Source: Actinomyces oris (GTDB lineage Bacteria; Actinomycetota; Actinomycetes; Actinomycetales; Actinomycetaceae). Taken from it: a DNA stretch of 47,441 nt. How positions within the stretch are numbered: position 1 is the first letter of the stretch; each line of letters begins with the position of its first letter. The notes beneath the pieces are model-generated. The model was not told where the DNA came from and ran no database searches. It worked only from the letters and a program-made list of their open reading frames with translations. The position numbers were made by a program, and so were the translations under genes. The DNA is taken from positions 22,687 through 70,127 of the forward strand of contig NZ_MSKL01000004.1 of NCBI RefSeq assembly GCF_001937665.1, written 5' to 3'. Below, piece after piece: positions 1-8,329 of the stretch.

Positions 1-36
1 GAGGTGTCAGCCCGCCTGCTGCGTGGATGCCCCGCG

Positions 37-1533
37 TCAGGACTGGTTGAAGTCGGTCGTCGTCAGCTTCCCGTCGCGCAGCTTGGAGAAGAAGTCCGGA
101 GCGGTCGTGTCCTGCAGCAGCACCGTCTCGCCAATATCGGCGTCCTCGGGGGCGTAGGCGGTGTCCTCAATGGGCGGTGCGCCGGTCAGGCCACTGCCGG
201 AGGCGGATCGGAAGGCCAGGACCATCTGGGCGATGCTCATGGTGCCTGCGCTCTGATCCACCGTGAGGGCATTCGTGCCGGCGTCGACCAGGGCGTCCTG
301 CCGGGAGAAGGAGAATGCGGTGGACGGCGCGGCCGCCTTGGAGACCACCGCGGAGATGACGGCACGCTGGCGCTGGCCACGCCCGACATCGCCAGTCGGG
401 TCCGACTTGCGCATCCGGGAGTAGGCCAGTGCCTTCGACCCGTCCACCGTCTGACACTTGCCGTGGGAGGTGTCCCAGACCAGGCCCGAGTCCTCGTCGG
501 CGACGTCGTAGTCCAGGCAGACATCGACCCCGCCGACGGCGTCGACCATCTGGGACACCCCGGTCATGCCGACCTCCACGTAGTGGTCCACGGTCAGCCC
601 GGAGAGCTTCTCCACGGTCTGGACCAACAGCTTGGGACCGCCGAAGGAGTAGGCGGCGTTGATCTTGTTCTCCCCGTACTCGGGGATGTCCACGAAGGTG
701 TCACGCGGCAGGGAGGTCAGGCTCGTCTGCCCGTTCTCCGCCTTGTGCAGCAGCATGATGGAGTCGGCGCGCGCCCCCTCTGTCTCGTCCTGGACGGCGC
801 CTCCGCGCGCGTCGGACCCCACGATGAGCCAGGTCTCGCCCGGAGTGTCGGCCGCCCCGGACAGGGCGTCGACGCGGTGGAGCTGGGAGGAGACGTCGTT
901 CCACAGCCAGGCGACCCGGGCTGCGATCAGTGCCAGGACGACGACGATGACGGCGACCGTCCAGCCCACGATCCGGCGCCATCTCGGACGGAATCGCTTC
1001 GGCTGGCGCGGCTGCTCGGGCTTGAGAGCCGGTTCACCCGGAACCGGCTCTCGTGGGGACTGTGGGCCCGGGGACCCTACGGGGTAGGTGCCGCGTCGCA
1101 CGGGCATCGCCCGTGTGCGCTCAGGCCCGGACGCGGCACTGCCTTCGGCGGCATCCGACTCCAAGGGGATCGCACTCGACCCGGCCCGGGCGTGACTGCC
1201 TCGCTGAGACGGGGTGGTGGAGCGACGGGGCTGGACCGAGGGCGGCTGCTGGCCCTCTCGCTCAGAGGCGGACTGAGGCGAGGCCGGCTTGTCGCTGTCC
1301 TGACGGCCCAGGACTGAGTGCCGCTGGGGTTGTCGGGCAGCTGTCGATGACGGGCGGCGCGGGGAGCCGCCGGCGACATCAGTGGGCTGGGCAACGGACT
1401 CGCCATCGGGTGCCTCCCCGCGCTCGCGGCTGCGCTGGTTGACAGCATCAATGGGGCGCTGCCGACGTGGAGGCCTGCCTCCGCCGGAGCCAGGCGTGAT
1501 CGAGGGCGGGAGTGAGTCGTCTGTCGGAGTCAC
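37..1533 (-). CDS. LytR-CpsA-Psr (LCP) family wall-glycan ligase with long cytoplasmic N-terminus
   Basis: 498 residues, GTG start. Residues 1-185 are a disordered, Pro/Ser/Arg-rich cytoplasmic segment. A single membrane anchor lies at about 188-210, followed by an extracellular LCP domain from about 234. Visible family motifs are TWLIVGSDARGG, an Asp in RADSIMLLH, SLPRDTFVDIP near 274-284, and SRMRKSDPTGDVGRGQRQR near 372-390, whose arginines contact the lipid pyrophosphate in known LCP structures. LCP enzymes transfer undecaprenyl-pyrophosphate-linked glycans to peptidoglycan or, in Actinomyces, also to wall proteins. It lies 15 nt downstream of a second LCP gene on the same strand, so the two are probably co-transcribed. 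The N-terminal tail is unusually long and may be regulatory. The family is secure; the glycan substrate is inferred from the locus. Confidence 0.9.
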   Translation of the reverse strand: MTPTDDSLPPSITPGSGGGRPPRRQRPIDAVNQRSRERGEAPDGESVAQPTDVAGGSPRRPSSTAARQPQRHSVLGRQDSDKPASPQSASEREGQQPPSVQPRRSTTPSQRGSHARAGSSAIPLESDAAEGSAASGPERTRAMPVRRGTYPVGSPGPQSPREPVPGEPALKPEQPRQPKRFRPRWRRIVGWTVAVIVVVLALIAARVAWLWNDVSSQLHRVDALSGAADTPGETWLIVGSDARGGAVQDETEGARADSIMLLHKAENGQTSLTSLPRDTFVDIPEYGENKINAAYSFGGPKLLVQTVEKLSGLTVDHYVEVGMTGVSQMVDAVGGVDVCLDYDVADEDSGLVWDTSHGKCQTVDGSKALAYSRMRKSDPTGDVGRGQRQRAVISAVVSKAAAPSTAFSFSRQDALVDAGTNALTVDQSAGTMSIAQMVLAFRSASGSGLTGAPPIEDTAYAPEDADIGETVLLQDTTAPDFFSKLRDGKLTTTDFNQS

Positions 1534-1548
1534 ACCGATGATTCTGCC

Positions 1549-2835
1549 TCAGGCGGGGCAGGCTGGGGTGGTCGGTTTCGCGGCGGGTTGCTGCTGGGGA
1601 GCACTCGCCTTCGGGGTCTGGGACGCAGGAGCCTGCGTCGGGGCGGCCTTGGTGGGCTCGGAGGTCTCGGAGGACTCATCAGTGTTCTCCGAGGCGGAGT
1701 CATCCGCGGCGGCGCTCGAGTCCGACGAGGCCGGAGCCGAGGTGTCGGAGGGGACCGGCTTGTCCTCCTCGAGGGCCTTCCAGACCTTCTTGGCGCCCTC
1801 TGTGGGGACCACTTGGTTCGGGTCGTCTGCGGGCTCGTGCGGCATGGTGATGAAGTTGATCTTGTCGATGCCGACGCCCTGGATGGAGTAGGCCAGGCCC
1901 GACAGGTTACCGATCTGACCGATGCGCTCAGAGGTGGTGAGCGTCTCGAGGGTGTTGGTCAGGAAGCCGGACTGCGTGATGAGGTTGGAGGACAGCGCCT
2001 TGGAGGCCATGGCCCTCATGAGGTTCTGCTGACGTGCGATACGGGAGATGTCCGAGCCGTCACTCACCCCGTGTCGGACACGGGCGTACTGCAGGGCGTT
2101 CTCGCCGTTCAGCTTCTGGCAGCCCTCATCGAGCTTGAAACCGGTGTACTCGGAGTCATCGATGGCCTCATCCACCTGCACGTGAACGCCTCCGAGGGAG
2201 TCGACCACCTTGGACAGGCCGGCGAAGTCGACGACGACGAAGTCGTCAATGCGGACGTGCGTCATCTTCTCCACGGTCTTGAGGGTGCAGGCCGCTCCGG
2301 AGGCCACGGCCTTCTTGTTGTCACTGCTGCTGCCGGCTCCGTTGGCGAAGGCCTTGTTGAACTGCTCGTCCTCATCGGCGGGGACCTTGTTGCCATCGAG
2401 AGTCGTGCACTCGGGGATGTCGACCAGGGTGTCGCGGGGGATGGATACGGCGTCGACGCGCTTGCGGTCAGCCGAGATGTGCATGACCAGCGCCGTGTCG
2501 GAGCGGGCCACGGAGACCTCGTCATCGCCCTGTGATCCGTCGACGTTGTTGTTCCCCGCACGGGAGTCGGTGCCCAGAATCAGGAGGTTGACGGCTCGAC
2601 CCTCGTAGCTGTCCGGCGGCTTGGTGCCGGGCCGGTCCTCCTCGGAGAGCAGGCTGTCGATGTCGAACCACTTAATGCGTGACTGGATGTTGTGCCACGC
2701 GAAGCCCGCGGCGGAGACGACGAAGATCGTCACTGCGAGCAGGCTGAACCCTGCTCGGCGGGCCAGGCGGCGTCCGAGTTCTTTGGAGGAGTGCCGCGCG
2801 CGCGGCTTACTGAACTGAGGCACGGAAGCGATCAT
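1549..2835 (-). CDS. LytR-CpsA-Psr (LCP) family wall-glycan ligase with acidic/Pro-Ala tail
   Basis: 428 residues, ATG start. A short basic N-terminus is followed by a membrane anchor at about 28-47 and an extracellular LCP domain at about 82-300. Motifs seen are NLLILGTDSRAG, VARSDTALVMHI, VSIPRDTLVDIP and ALQYARVRHGVSDGSDISRIARQQ. From about residue 345 the protein is a low-complexity Ser/Asp/Glu then Pro/Ala/Thr/Gln-rich tail ending in CPA, probably a wall-spanning or disordered extension. It is the first gene of a two-LCP operon and is transcribed divergently from the GT2 at 2943. The paired LCP enzymes could act on different glycans made by this locus, since both a flippase and an ABC exporter are encoded, but the sequence does not show which. 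Confidence 0.9.
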   Translation of the reverse strand: MIASVPQFSKPRARHSSKELGRRLARRAGFSLLAVTIFVVSAAGFAWHNIQSRIKWFDIDSLLSEEDRPGTKPPDSYEGRAVNLLILGTDSRAGNNNVDGSQGDDEVSVARSDTALVMHISADRKRVDAVSIPRDTLVDIPECTTLDGNKVPADEDEQFNKAFANGAGSSSDNKKAVASGAACTLKTVEKMTHVRIDDFVVVDFAGLSKVVDSLGGVHVQVDEAIDDSEYTGFKLDEGCQKLNGENALQYARVRHGVSDGSDISRIARQQNLMRAMASKALSSNLITQSGFLTNTLETLTTSERIGQIGNLSGLAYSIQGVGIDKINFITMPHEPADDPNQVVPTEGAKKVWKALEEDKPVPSDTSAPASSDSSAAADDSASENTDESSETSEPTKAAPTQAPASQTPKASAPQQQPAAKPTTPACPA

Positions 2836-2942
2836 AGGGAATGAGAGGGGAGAACCATATGGGGCTTCCTACACCTGTTACATGAGATTTACCCAATGGG
2901 GGGTGAAGCCTCTCACACGGGTAACAGGGCTAGGCTCTCTCC
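2836..2942. promoter_or_regulatory. Divergent promoter region with inverted repeat GTAACAGG
   Basis: This 107-nt spacer separates the LCP operon (minus) from a GT2 gene (plus). An exact 8-bp inverted repeat, CCTGTTAC at 2874-2881 and GTAACAGG at 2921-2928, is spaced 39 nt apart. Each arm, read outward, is followed two bases later by TAGG (TAGGCT at 2931-2936 on plus; TAGGAA on minus). TAGGCT ends 6 nt before the GTG start at 2943, so it could be the -10 box of a leaderless transcript. TATGGT on minus at 2859-2854 is another -10 candidate for the LCP gene. The repeat may be an operator or a shared promoter element. Confidence 0.5.
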
Positions 2943-3998
2943 GTGACCAGTGTTGCGAAACCCATGCCGACCAGTACCTCGGCCACTGCCCTCAGTGCTT
3001 CGGATCAGGTAGAGGAGCGCTTGGGGGCTCAGGCCGCCGCCCCGACTACGGGAAGGGGCGACGTGGAGGCGAATGGTGATATCAGCCAACCGAGCGGGCG
3101 ATCGGACTCGGGTCCCTCCGGTGCGTCAGCGCCCGGCGCTCCCGACGAGCAGAGCGTGCGAGTGGTGACGGTCGCCTTCAACCCAGGTGAGGAGCTGGAG
3201 CGTTTCCTGGCCTCCCTGGCCACAGCGACGGCTCGTCGGCTCGTCGTCGTCATCGCGGACAACGGCACCGAGCACGACATCGTCACTGCCGCCGCTCAGC
3301 GCCACGGGGCGCGCGTCGTCGGGGACGGCACCAACCTCGGTTACGGGGCGGGCGCCAACCTCGCAGCCGCGGGGCTGGAGGAGGACTGGATCGTGGTGGC
3401 CAATCCCGATCTCGTCTGGAGGCCCGGGAGCCTGGACGCCCTCATCGATGCGGGCCTGGCCAACCCGGCGGCCGGCTGCCTGGGGCCCCTCCTACTCAAT
3501 CCCGACGGCACCGTCTACCCCTCCGGGCGTGCCCTGCCCTCCCTGGTCAAGGGCGCCGGACACGCCGTCCTGGGCAGAATCTGGCCGACCAACCCCTTCT
3601 CCGCCGCCTATCACAACACAGTCGGACAGGGGGCTTCTGACCGGACCCGAACAGTGGGCTGGCTCTCCGGGGCCTGCCTGCTTCTGCCCGCCTCCGCCTG
3701 GAGGCGCCTGAAGGGCTTCGATGACGACTACTTCATGTTCTTCGAGGACGTGGACCTGGGGGAGCGGGTCGGACGAGCCGGATGGCTCAACATGCAGGTG
3801 CTCGACTCCGTCGTCATCCATGAGCAGGGGGCCAGCTGGAAGGCGCGCCCCGAGAAGATGATCCGGGCGCATCACGCCTCTGCCCGGCACTACCTCTACG
3901 GCGTCTATGACTCCCCATGGCAGGCGCCAGTGCGCTGGCTGCTCTCCGGCGGGCTGCGTCTGCGTGAAGAGCTCGAGGTCCGCGCCTCCCGGCGCTGA
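2943..3998 (+). CDS. Glycosyltransferase family 2, rhamnosyltransferase-like
   Basis: 351 residues from GTG. The first ~70 residues are low-complexity and Ala/Ser/Gly-rich. The GT2 catalytic domain follows: VRVVTVAFNPGEELERFL, VVVIADNGT, LGYGAGANLAAAG, VVANPDLVW (the DxD-equivalent NPD) and MFFEDVDLGERVG near the end, the acidic motif that usually holds the catalytic base. The arrangement matches WbbL-type rhamnosyltransferases that add L-rhamnose from a dTDP donor to a lipid-linked acceptor on the cytoplasmic face. It stands alone, divergent from the LCP genes and convergent with the DUF2304 gene. There is no Shine-Dalgarno before the start but a -10-like TAGGCT 6 nt upstream. The donor sugar is inferred. 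Confidence 0.85.
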   Translation: MTSVAKPMPTSTSATALSASDQVEERLGAQAAAPTTGRGDVEANGDISQPSGRSDSGPSGASAPGAPDEQSVRVVTVAFNPGEELERFLASLATATARRLVVVIADNGTEHDIVTAAAQRHGARVVGDGTNLGYGAGANLAAAGLEEDWIVVANPDLVWRPGSLDALIDAGLANPAAGCLGPLLLNPDGTVYPSGRALPSLVKGAGHAVLGRIWPTNPFSAAYHNTVGQGASDRTRTVGWLSGACLLLPASAWRRLKGFDDDYFMFFEDVDLGERVGRAGWLNMQVLDSVVIHEQGASWKARPEKMIRAHHASARHYLYGVYDSPWQAPVRWLLSGGLRLREELEVRASRR

Positions 3999-4034
3999 GG
4001 GGAGGGCGCTCGGCGCCTGCCGGACGCCTTGTGC

Positions 4035-4448
4035 TCAGTCGTGAGTCGCAGTGGTGAGTCGTGCGGCAGCAGGTGGTTCGGGCGCGTTGTCCAGGGCGAT
4101 GCGCCGGGCCAGGTGCGTGATCTGCCGCTCTCTGGCGCTGTTGCGTCGGAAGGAGGAGAGGATCTGCGCCAGGAAGGCGATGACCAGGGCGTACAGCAGG
4201 AAGTCAGTGCCTCGCCCGACTCCCATCCGGTGCGCGATCGAGCTCATCACCCAGGGGAAGGTGATGTTGAAGATGGCGAAGGCCACGAAGGCCAGGGTGA
4301 CCAGCCTTCGGGCAGCCATGTGACGGGCCCCGCCGGGGGTGCGCAGCATCATCCAGCCGACGGCGATCACGGCCAGGATCAGGGCGGCCTGGATGTAGAA
4401 CTGGTGGTTCGTGATCGGAGTGACCTGGGCGGCGAACTGATGAATCAT
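4035..4448 (-). CDS. DUF2304 small membrane protein, GacJ-like partner of the adjacent GT2
   Basis: 137 residues; the ATG at 4448 is chosen because the upstream extension of the frame only overlaps the GT2 gene. It has three hydrophobic segments (about 20-36, 48-66 and 84-100) and a basic, charged C-terminus. DUF2304 proteins commonly sit beside polyprenyl-phosphate-sugar synthases. Streptococcal GacJ binds GacI and raises its activity while holding it at the membrane. The gene starts 23 nt after the stop of the GT2 at 4472-5188 on the same strand, giving the same gene pair as gacI-gacJ. The function is therefore inferred from family and neighbour. Confidence 0.8.
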   Translation of the reverse strand: MIHQFAAQVTPITNHQFYIQAALILAVIAVGWMMLRTPGGARHMAARRLVTLAFVAFAIFNITFPWVMSSIAHRMGVGRGTDFLLYALVIAFLAQILSSFRRNSARERQITHLARRIALDNAPEPPAAARLTTATHD

Positions 4449-4471
4449 GGGCTGTGCCTTCCGTGTCGGGC

Positions 4472-5188
4472 TCAGGAGAAGAGCAGGTCGACCAGAATGT
4501 TGACCGAGTTCCACAGGGACTGGCCCTTGGAGCGGGAGTAGTCGGTGTAGACGATGTGCACCGGGAACTCGCGCCAGGGCATGCCGGTGGCGCCGATCTT
4601 GCGAATGATCTCGCTGGCGTGCGCCATCCGGTTCTGTTTGAGGTCGAGCTGCGCCAGGACGTCGCGGCGGATCACCCGCAGACCGTTGTGGGCATCGGTC
4701 AGGCGCATGCCGGAGGTGTGCGAGCTGACGGCCGCCGCCGTGCGCAGGACGACTCGCTTGAGCCAACCCACCGGCGAGGGCCCCTCGAGGAAGCGTGAGC
4801 CGAGGACGACGGCGAGATCCTCATCGCGCGCCGCCGCGACCATGGCGGCGGCGTCCGTGGTGGAGTGCTGGCCGTCGGCGTCGAAAGTGACGATGTAGTC
4901 GGCATTCGTCTTCTCCAGGACGTAGGAGAAGCCCGTCTGCAGCGCGGCGCCCTGGCCGAGGTTGACCGGGTGACGCACGACCACGGCCCCCGCGGCGGCC
5001 GCCTCCTGGGCCGAGCCGTCCTTGGAGCCGTCGTCGACGACAACGACGTAGGGGAAGATCTTGCGAGCCTGGGAGATGACCTCGCGCACGACGGTTGCTT
5101 CGTTGTACAAGGGAATGACGAGCCAGGTGTCGGTGACCGGGGGCACCGGGGTGGGCCCCCCGGTCTGCGGTGCGTTGGAGGTAGTCAC
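4472..5188 (-). CDS. GT2 polyprenyl-phosphate-sugar synthase-like, GacI-type
   Basis: 238 residues, GTG start. A dolichyl-phosphate-mannose-synthase-like GT2 fold is evident: WLVIPLYNEATVVREVI, VVVVDDGSKDGS, NLGQGAALQTG, the metal-binding FDADGQHS, LGSRFLEG and DAHNGLRVIRRD. It has no transmembrane segment of its own, which fits dependence on the DUF2304 partner downstream for membrane association. The expected reaction is sugar transfer from a nucleotide sugar to undecaprenyl phosphate, giving a donor that is flipped and used outside the cell by GT-C enzymes, several candidates for which lie in this window. The sugar cannot be read from sequence; GlcNAc is the GacI precedent. Confidence 0.85.
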   Translation of the reverse strand: MTTSNAPQTGGPTPVPPVTDTWLVIPLYNEATVVREVISQARKIFPYVVVVDDGSKDGSAQEAAAAGAVVVRHPVNLGQGAALQTGFSYVLEKTNADYIVTFDADGQHSTTDAAAMVAAARDEDLAVVLGSRFLEGPSPVGWLKRVVLRTAAAVSSHTSGMRLTDAHNGLRVIRRDVLAQLDLKQNRMAHASEIIRKIGATGMPWREFPVHIVYTDYSRSKGQSLWNSVNILVDLLFS

Positions 5189-5441
5189 TACTGCATTCTT
5201 GCACGCGATGAGGGGGTGTCATCCCTCTTGCGGCAGGCGGGGGCGGTCGCTGTTGGTGGGGTAGGTCTCGTTCGGGGCGTGCCCAGGCGTCGTCTCGGGA
5301 GGAGGAGTCCCCTAGGATGGGGCAGGTCGTGCAGCGCCCGCCGCCCCCGGCGACCGGAGCGGCACGGCCTCCGGCAGCCACCAGGTTGACCGGACTCTTT
5401 CGATCGTCAGGGCGGTCCGAGCCGCCCGCACAGGAGTCGCC
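5189..5441. promoter_or_regulatory. Divergent intergenic region before the diacetamido-sugar operon
   Basis: 253 nt between the GT2 on minus and the acetyltransferase on plus. A -10-like TAGGAT occurs at 5313-5318 on plus, but I see no convincing -35. AGGAG at 5431-5435, six nt before the GTG at 5442, is a good ribosome binding site. No open frame here has protein-like character. Confidence 0.3.
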
Positions 5442-6098
5442 GTGGCCACCCGCATCGCCCCGTCCGCCGATGTCTCCGAGGACGCCGTCCTCGGAGAGGG
5501 CACCAGCATCTGGCACCTCGCACAGGTCCGTGAGCACGCCGTCCTCGGGCGGGACTGCATCGTCGGGCGTGGCGCCTACATCGGTGAGGGCGTCGTCATG
5601 GGGGACAGCTGCAAGGTGCAGAACTACGCCCTCGTCTACGAACCGACCCGCCTGGCCGACGGGGTGTTCATCGGTCCAGCGGTCACGCTGACCAACGATC
5701 ACTTCCCCCGGGCCGTCAACCCCGACGGCTCACTCAAGTCCGCCGCCGACTGGGAGCCCGTAGGAGTCACCATCGACGAGGGCGCATCGATCGGCGCCCG
5801 CGCCGTGTGCGTCGCCCCGGTGCGTATCGGGGCCTGGGCCACAGTGGCCGCAGGCGCCGTGGTCACCAAGGACGTTCCCGCCCACGCCCTGGTCGCCGGG
5901 GTTCCCGCCCGCCGCATCGGCTGGGTCGGGCGCGCCGGCGAGCCCCTCACCCCTGCCGACCCCGGCCCCGACGGAGCCCCGCGCTGGCGCTGCCCCGTCA
6001 CCGGGACCCTGTACGAGCAGGTCGATACCGAGCCCGGTTCCGGGGCCGGTACGCAGTCCAGCTCCGAATCCATCACCATCCGAGAGGTCACCCACTGA
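5442..6098 (+). CDS. Hexapeptide-repeat N-acetyltransferase, WlbB/WbpD type
   Basis: 218 residues; the GTG start is preceded by AGGAG. The protein is a left-handed beta-helix acyltransferase: successive hexad repeats (APSADVSEDAVLGEGTS, AVLGRDCIVGRGAYIGEGVVMG, GASIGARAVCVAPVRIGAWATVAAGAVV) interrupted by the TNDHFPRAVN loop that is characteristic of UDP-3-amino-sugar N-acetyltransferases. The WlbB/WbpD reaction acetylates the 3-amino group of UDP-2-acetamido-3-amino-2,3-dideoxy-glucuronate with acetyl-CoA. The C-terminus (IGWVGRAGE...WRCPVTGTLYEQ) is an extension common in this group. Its stop overlaps the aminotransferase start (TGATG), and the 3-dehydrogenase follows, giving the wlbB-wlbC-wlbA enzyme set in one operon. 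The specific substrate is inferred from that set. Confidence 0.88.
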   Translation: MATRIAPSADVSEDAVLGEGTSIWHLAQVREHAVLGRDCIVGRGAYIGEGVVMGDSCKVQNYALVYEPTRLADGVFIGPAVTLTNDHFPRAVNPDGSLKSAADWEPVGVTIDEGASIGARAVCVAPVRIGAWATVAAGAVVTKDVPAHALVAGVPARRIGWVGRAGEPLTPADPGPDGAPRWRCPVTGTLYEQVDTEPGSGAGTQSSSESITIREVTH

Positions 6099-7231
6099 TG
6101 TCACGCGAGTTCATCCCAGCAGCCAAGCCGATCATCGGACAGGAGGAGCGCGACGCCGTCGACGCCGTCCTCGCCTCGGGCATGGTCGTCCAGGGGCCCC
6201 AGGTCAAGGCCTTCGAGGAGGAGTTCTCCGCCCAGGTCGTCGACGGCGTCCACTGCGTGGCCGTCAACTCCGGCACCTCGGCCCAGCACGTGGCCACGCT
6301 GGCCACTGAGCTCCAGGAGCGCGCCGGAGAGGCCCCGGAGGTCATCGTCCCCTCCTTCACCTTCGCCGCCACCGGCAACTCGGTGGCCATCAGTGGCGCC
6401 GTGCCGGTCTTCGCCGACATCGACCCGGTGACCTTCACCCTCGACCCCGCCAGCGTCGAGGCCTCCATCACTGAGCGCACGGCAGCCATCGAGGTGGTCC
6501 ACCTCTACGGCCTGCCCGCCAACATGCCTGAGATCCTCGCCATCGCCGAGCGTCACGGCCTGGCCGTCTTCGAGGACTGCGCCCAGGCGCACGGCGCCGC
6601 CATCGACGGTAAGCCGGTGGGTGCTTTCGGGGCCTGGGGCTCCTTCTCCTTCTACCCCACCAAGAACATGACCAGCCTTGAGGGCGGCATGATCACCACG
6701 GCCGACGCCGAGCTGGCCCGCCGCTGCCGGCTCATCCGCAACCAGGGCATGGAGCAGCAGTACGCCAACGAGCTGGTGGGCCTCAACAACCGCATGACGG
6801 ACGTGGCCGCCGCCGTCGGCCGCGTCCAGCTGACCAAGCTGGCCGGCTGGACCGCTGCTCGCCAGGCCAATGCCGAGCGCCTCAACGAGCTGCTGACGGG
6901 CGTCGACGGCGTCGTCACCCCCCTCGTTCCCGAGGGCTACACGCACGTCTACCACCAGTACACGATCCGCCTCGAGGGGGCCACGGGCACCGAGCGCGAC
7001 GCCGTCCAGGCCGCCCTGCGCGAGGAGTGGCAGGTCGGCAGCGGCGTCTACTACCCGATTCCCAACCACCGCCTGGCCTCCCTGGCCCACTACGCCGAGG
7101 GCCTCGAGCTGCCCGGAACCGAGAAGGCCGCCCGTGAGTGCCTCTCCCTGCCGGTGCACCCCTCCCTGAGCGAGGCGGACCTGGAGCGCATCGGCCAGGC
7201 CGTGGCCGCCACCGTGAAGGCAGGTGCCTGA
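6098..7231 (+). CDS. DegT/DnrJ/EryC1/StrS sugar aminotransferase, WlbC/WbpE type
   Basis: 377 residues from the ATG overlapping the previous stop by one base. A PLP-dependent fold type I enzyme: FIPAAKPIIGQEERDAV at the N-terminus, NSGTSAQH for phosphate binding, FEDCAQAHGA holding the PLP-contacting Asp, and SFYPTKNMT with the Schiff-base Lys at about residue 189. WbpE/WlbC transfers the amino group of glutamate to C3 of UDP-3-keto-GlcNAcA. It lies between the matching N-acetyltransferase and 3-dehydrogenase, which supports the assignment over other sugar aminotransferases such as those making 4-amino sugars. Length is normal for the family. Confidence 0.9.
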   Translation: MSREFIPAAKPIIGQEERDAVDAVLASGMVVQGPQVKAFEEEFSAQVVDGVHCVAVNSGTSAQHVATLATELQERAGEAPEVIVPSFTFAATGNSVAISGAVPVFADIDPVTFTLDPASVEASITERTAAIEVVHLYGLPANMPEILAIAERHGLAVFEDCAQAHGAAIDGKPVGAFGAWGSFSFYPTKNMTSLEGGMITTADAELARRCRLIRNQGMEQQYANELVGLNNRMTDVAAAVGRVQLTKLAGWTAARQANAERLNELLTGVDGVVTPLVPEGYTHVYHQYTIRLEGATGTERDAVQAALREEWQVGSGVYYPIPNHRLASLAHYAEGLELPGTEKAARECLSLPVHPSLSEADLERIGQAVAATVKAGA

Positions 7232-7232
7232 C

Positions 7233-8303
7233 ATGAGTGAGAACGGCGCTCTCGACGGCCAGGCCACGATGACCGCGTTGCCCGAGGTCCACCACCTGTC
7301 CGACAAGGGCACAGCGGACAACCCGCTGCGCGTGGGCCTCATCGGCCTGGGCTCCATGGGACGTCACCATGCCCGGGTCATCCGCGCCACCGAGGGCATG
7401 GAGCTCGTGGCTGTGGCCGATCCCGGCGGGGACCGCTTCGGCGTCGCCGGTGAGCTGGCGGTCCTGCCTGATGTCCACGCCCTCATCGACGCCGGACTGG
7501 ACGCCGCCATGGTGGCCGTCCCCACCGTCTACCACGAGGACGTCGCCCTGGCCCTGGCCGAGGCCGGCGTGCACACCATGGTGGAGAAGCCCATCGCCCA
7601 CGACGCCGCCGCAGGCCGCCGCGTGGCCGCCGCCTTCGCCGAGCGGGGGCTGGTGGGCGCCGTCGGCTACGTCGAGCGCTGCAACCCCGCCCTGCGGGCC
7701 CTGCGCGAGCGTCTCGACGCCGGCGAGCTCGGCGAGGTCTACCAGGTCCTCACCCGCCGCCAGGGCCCCTTCCCGGCCCGTATCAGCGACGTCGGTGTCG
7801 TCAAGGACCTGGCCACCCACGACATCGACCTGACCGCCTGGGTCGCCGGCGCCCGCTACACCTCCGTGGCCGCGCAGGTCACGCACCGCTCCGGGCGCCA
7901 GACCGAGGACATGATGGTGGCCACCGGCCTGCTGGAGGGCGGCATCATCGTCAGCCACCAGGTCAACTGGCTCACCCCCTTCAAGGAGCGCGTCACAATC
8001 GTCACCGGGGAGAAGGGATCCTTCGTGGCGGACACCCTCACCGGGGACCTCACCTTCCACGCCAACGGCACCGTGGCCTCCACCTGGGACCAGGTCGCCG
8101 CCTTCCGGGGGGTCAGCGAGGGCGACGTGATCCGCTACGCGATCCCCAAGCGCGAGCCGCTGGCCCTGGAGCAGGAGAACTTCCGCGACGCCGTGCGCGG
8201 CGTGGCCCAGCGCCACGTCACCATGGCCGAGGGCGTGGCCACGCTCGACGTCGTCGAGGCGGTGCTGACCTCGGCGAGCGAGAACCGGACGGTCGAGCTC
8301 TGA
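7233..8303 (+). CDS. Gfo/Idh/MocA oxidoreductase, UDP-GlcNAcA 3-dehydrogenase (WlbA/WbpB type)
   Basis: 356 residues from ATG 7233, one base after the aminotransferase stop; a GTG at 7224 would overlap that gene. An N-terminal Rossmann fold is seen (LRVGLIGLGSMGRHHARVI), then the EKP motif (MVEKPIAHDAAAGRR) and DLATHDIDLTAWVAG with the catalytic-type His. WbpB/WlbA oxidises UDP-GlcNAcA at C3 with tightly bound NAD, which is recycled with 2-oxoglutarate, and feeds the aminotransferase. The three-gene set 5442-8303 is tightly packed. Gfo/Idh/MocA proteins have diverse substrates, so the precise reaction rests on operon context. Confidence 0.88.
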   Translation: MSENGALDGQATMTALPEVHHLSDKGTADNPLRVGLIGLGSMGRHHARVIRATEGMELVAVADPGGDRFGVAGELAVLPDVHALIDAGLDAAMVAVPTVYHEDVALALAEAGVHTMVEKPIAHDAAAGRRVAAAFAERGLVGAVGYVERCNPALRALRERLDAGELGEVYQVLTRRQGPFPARISDVGVVKDLATHDIDLTAWVAGARYTSVAAQVTHRSGRQTEDMMVATGLLEGGIIVSHQVNWLTPFKERVTIVTGEKGSFVADTLTGDLTFHANGTVASTWDQVAAFRGVSEGDVIRYAIPKREPLALEQENFRDAVRGVAQRHVTMAEGVATLDVVEAVLTSASENRTVEL

Positions 8304-8329
8304 ACCGGTCAGTCGCCTCGAGCGGACCC

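Noticed and set aside
4-1317. 437-codon plus-strand frame opposite the first LCP gene
   Set aside because: Shadow frame: the minus strand carries an anchored LCP domain with all family motifs.
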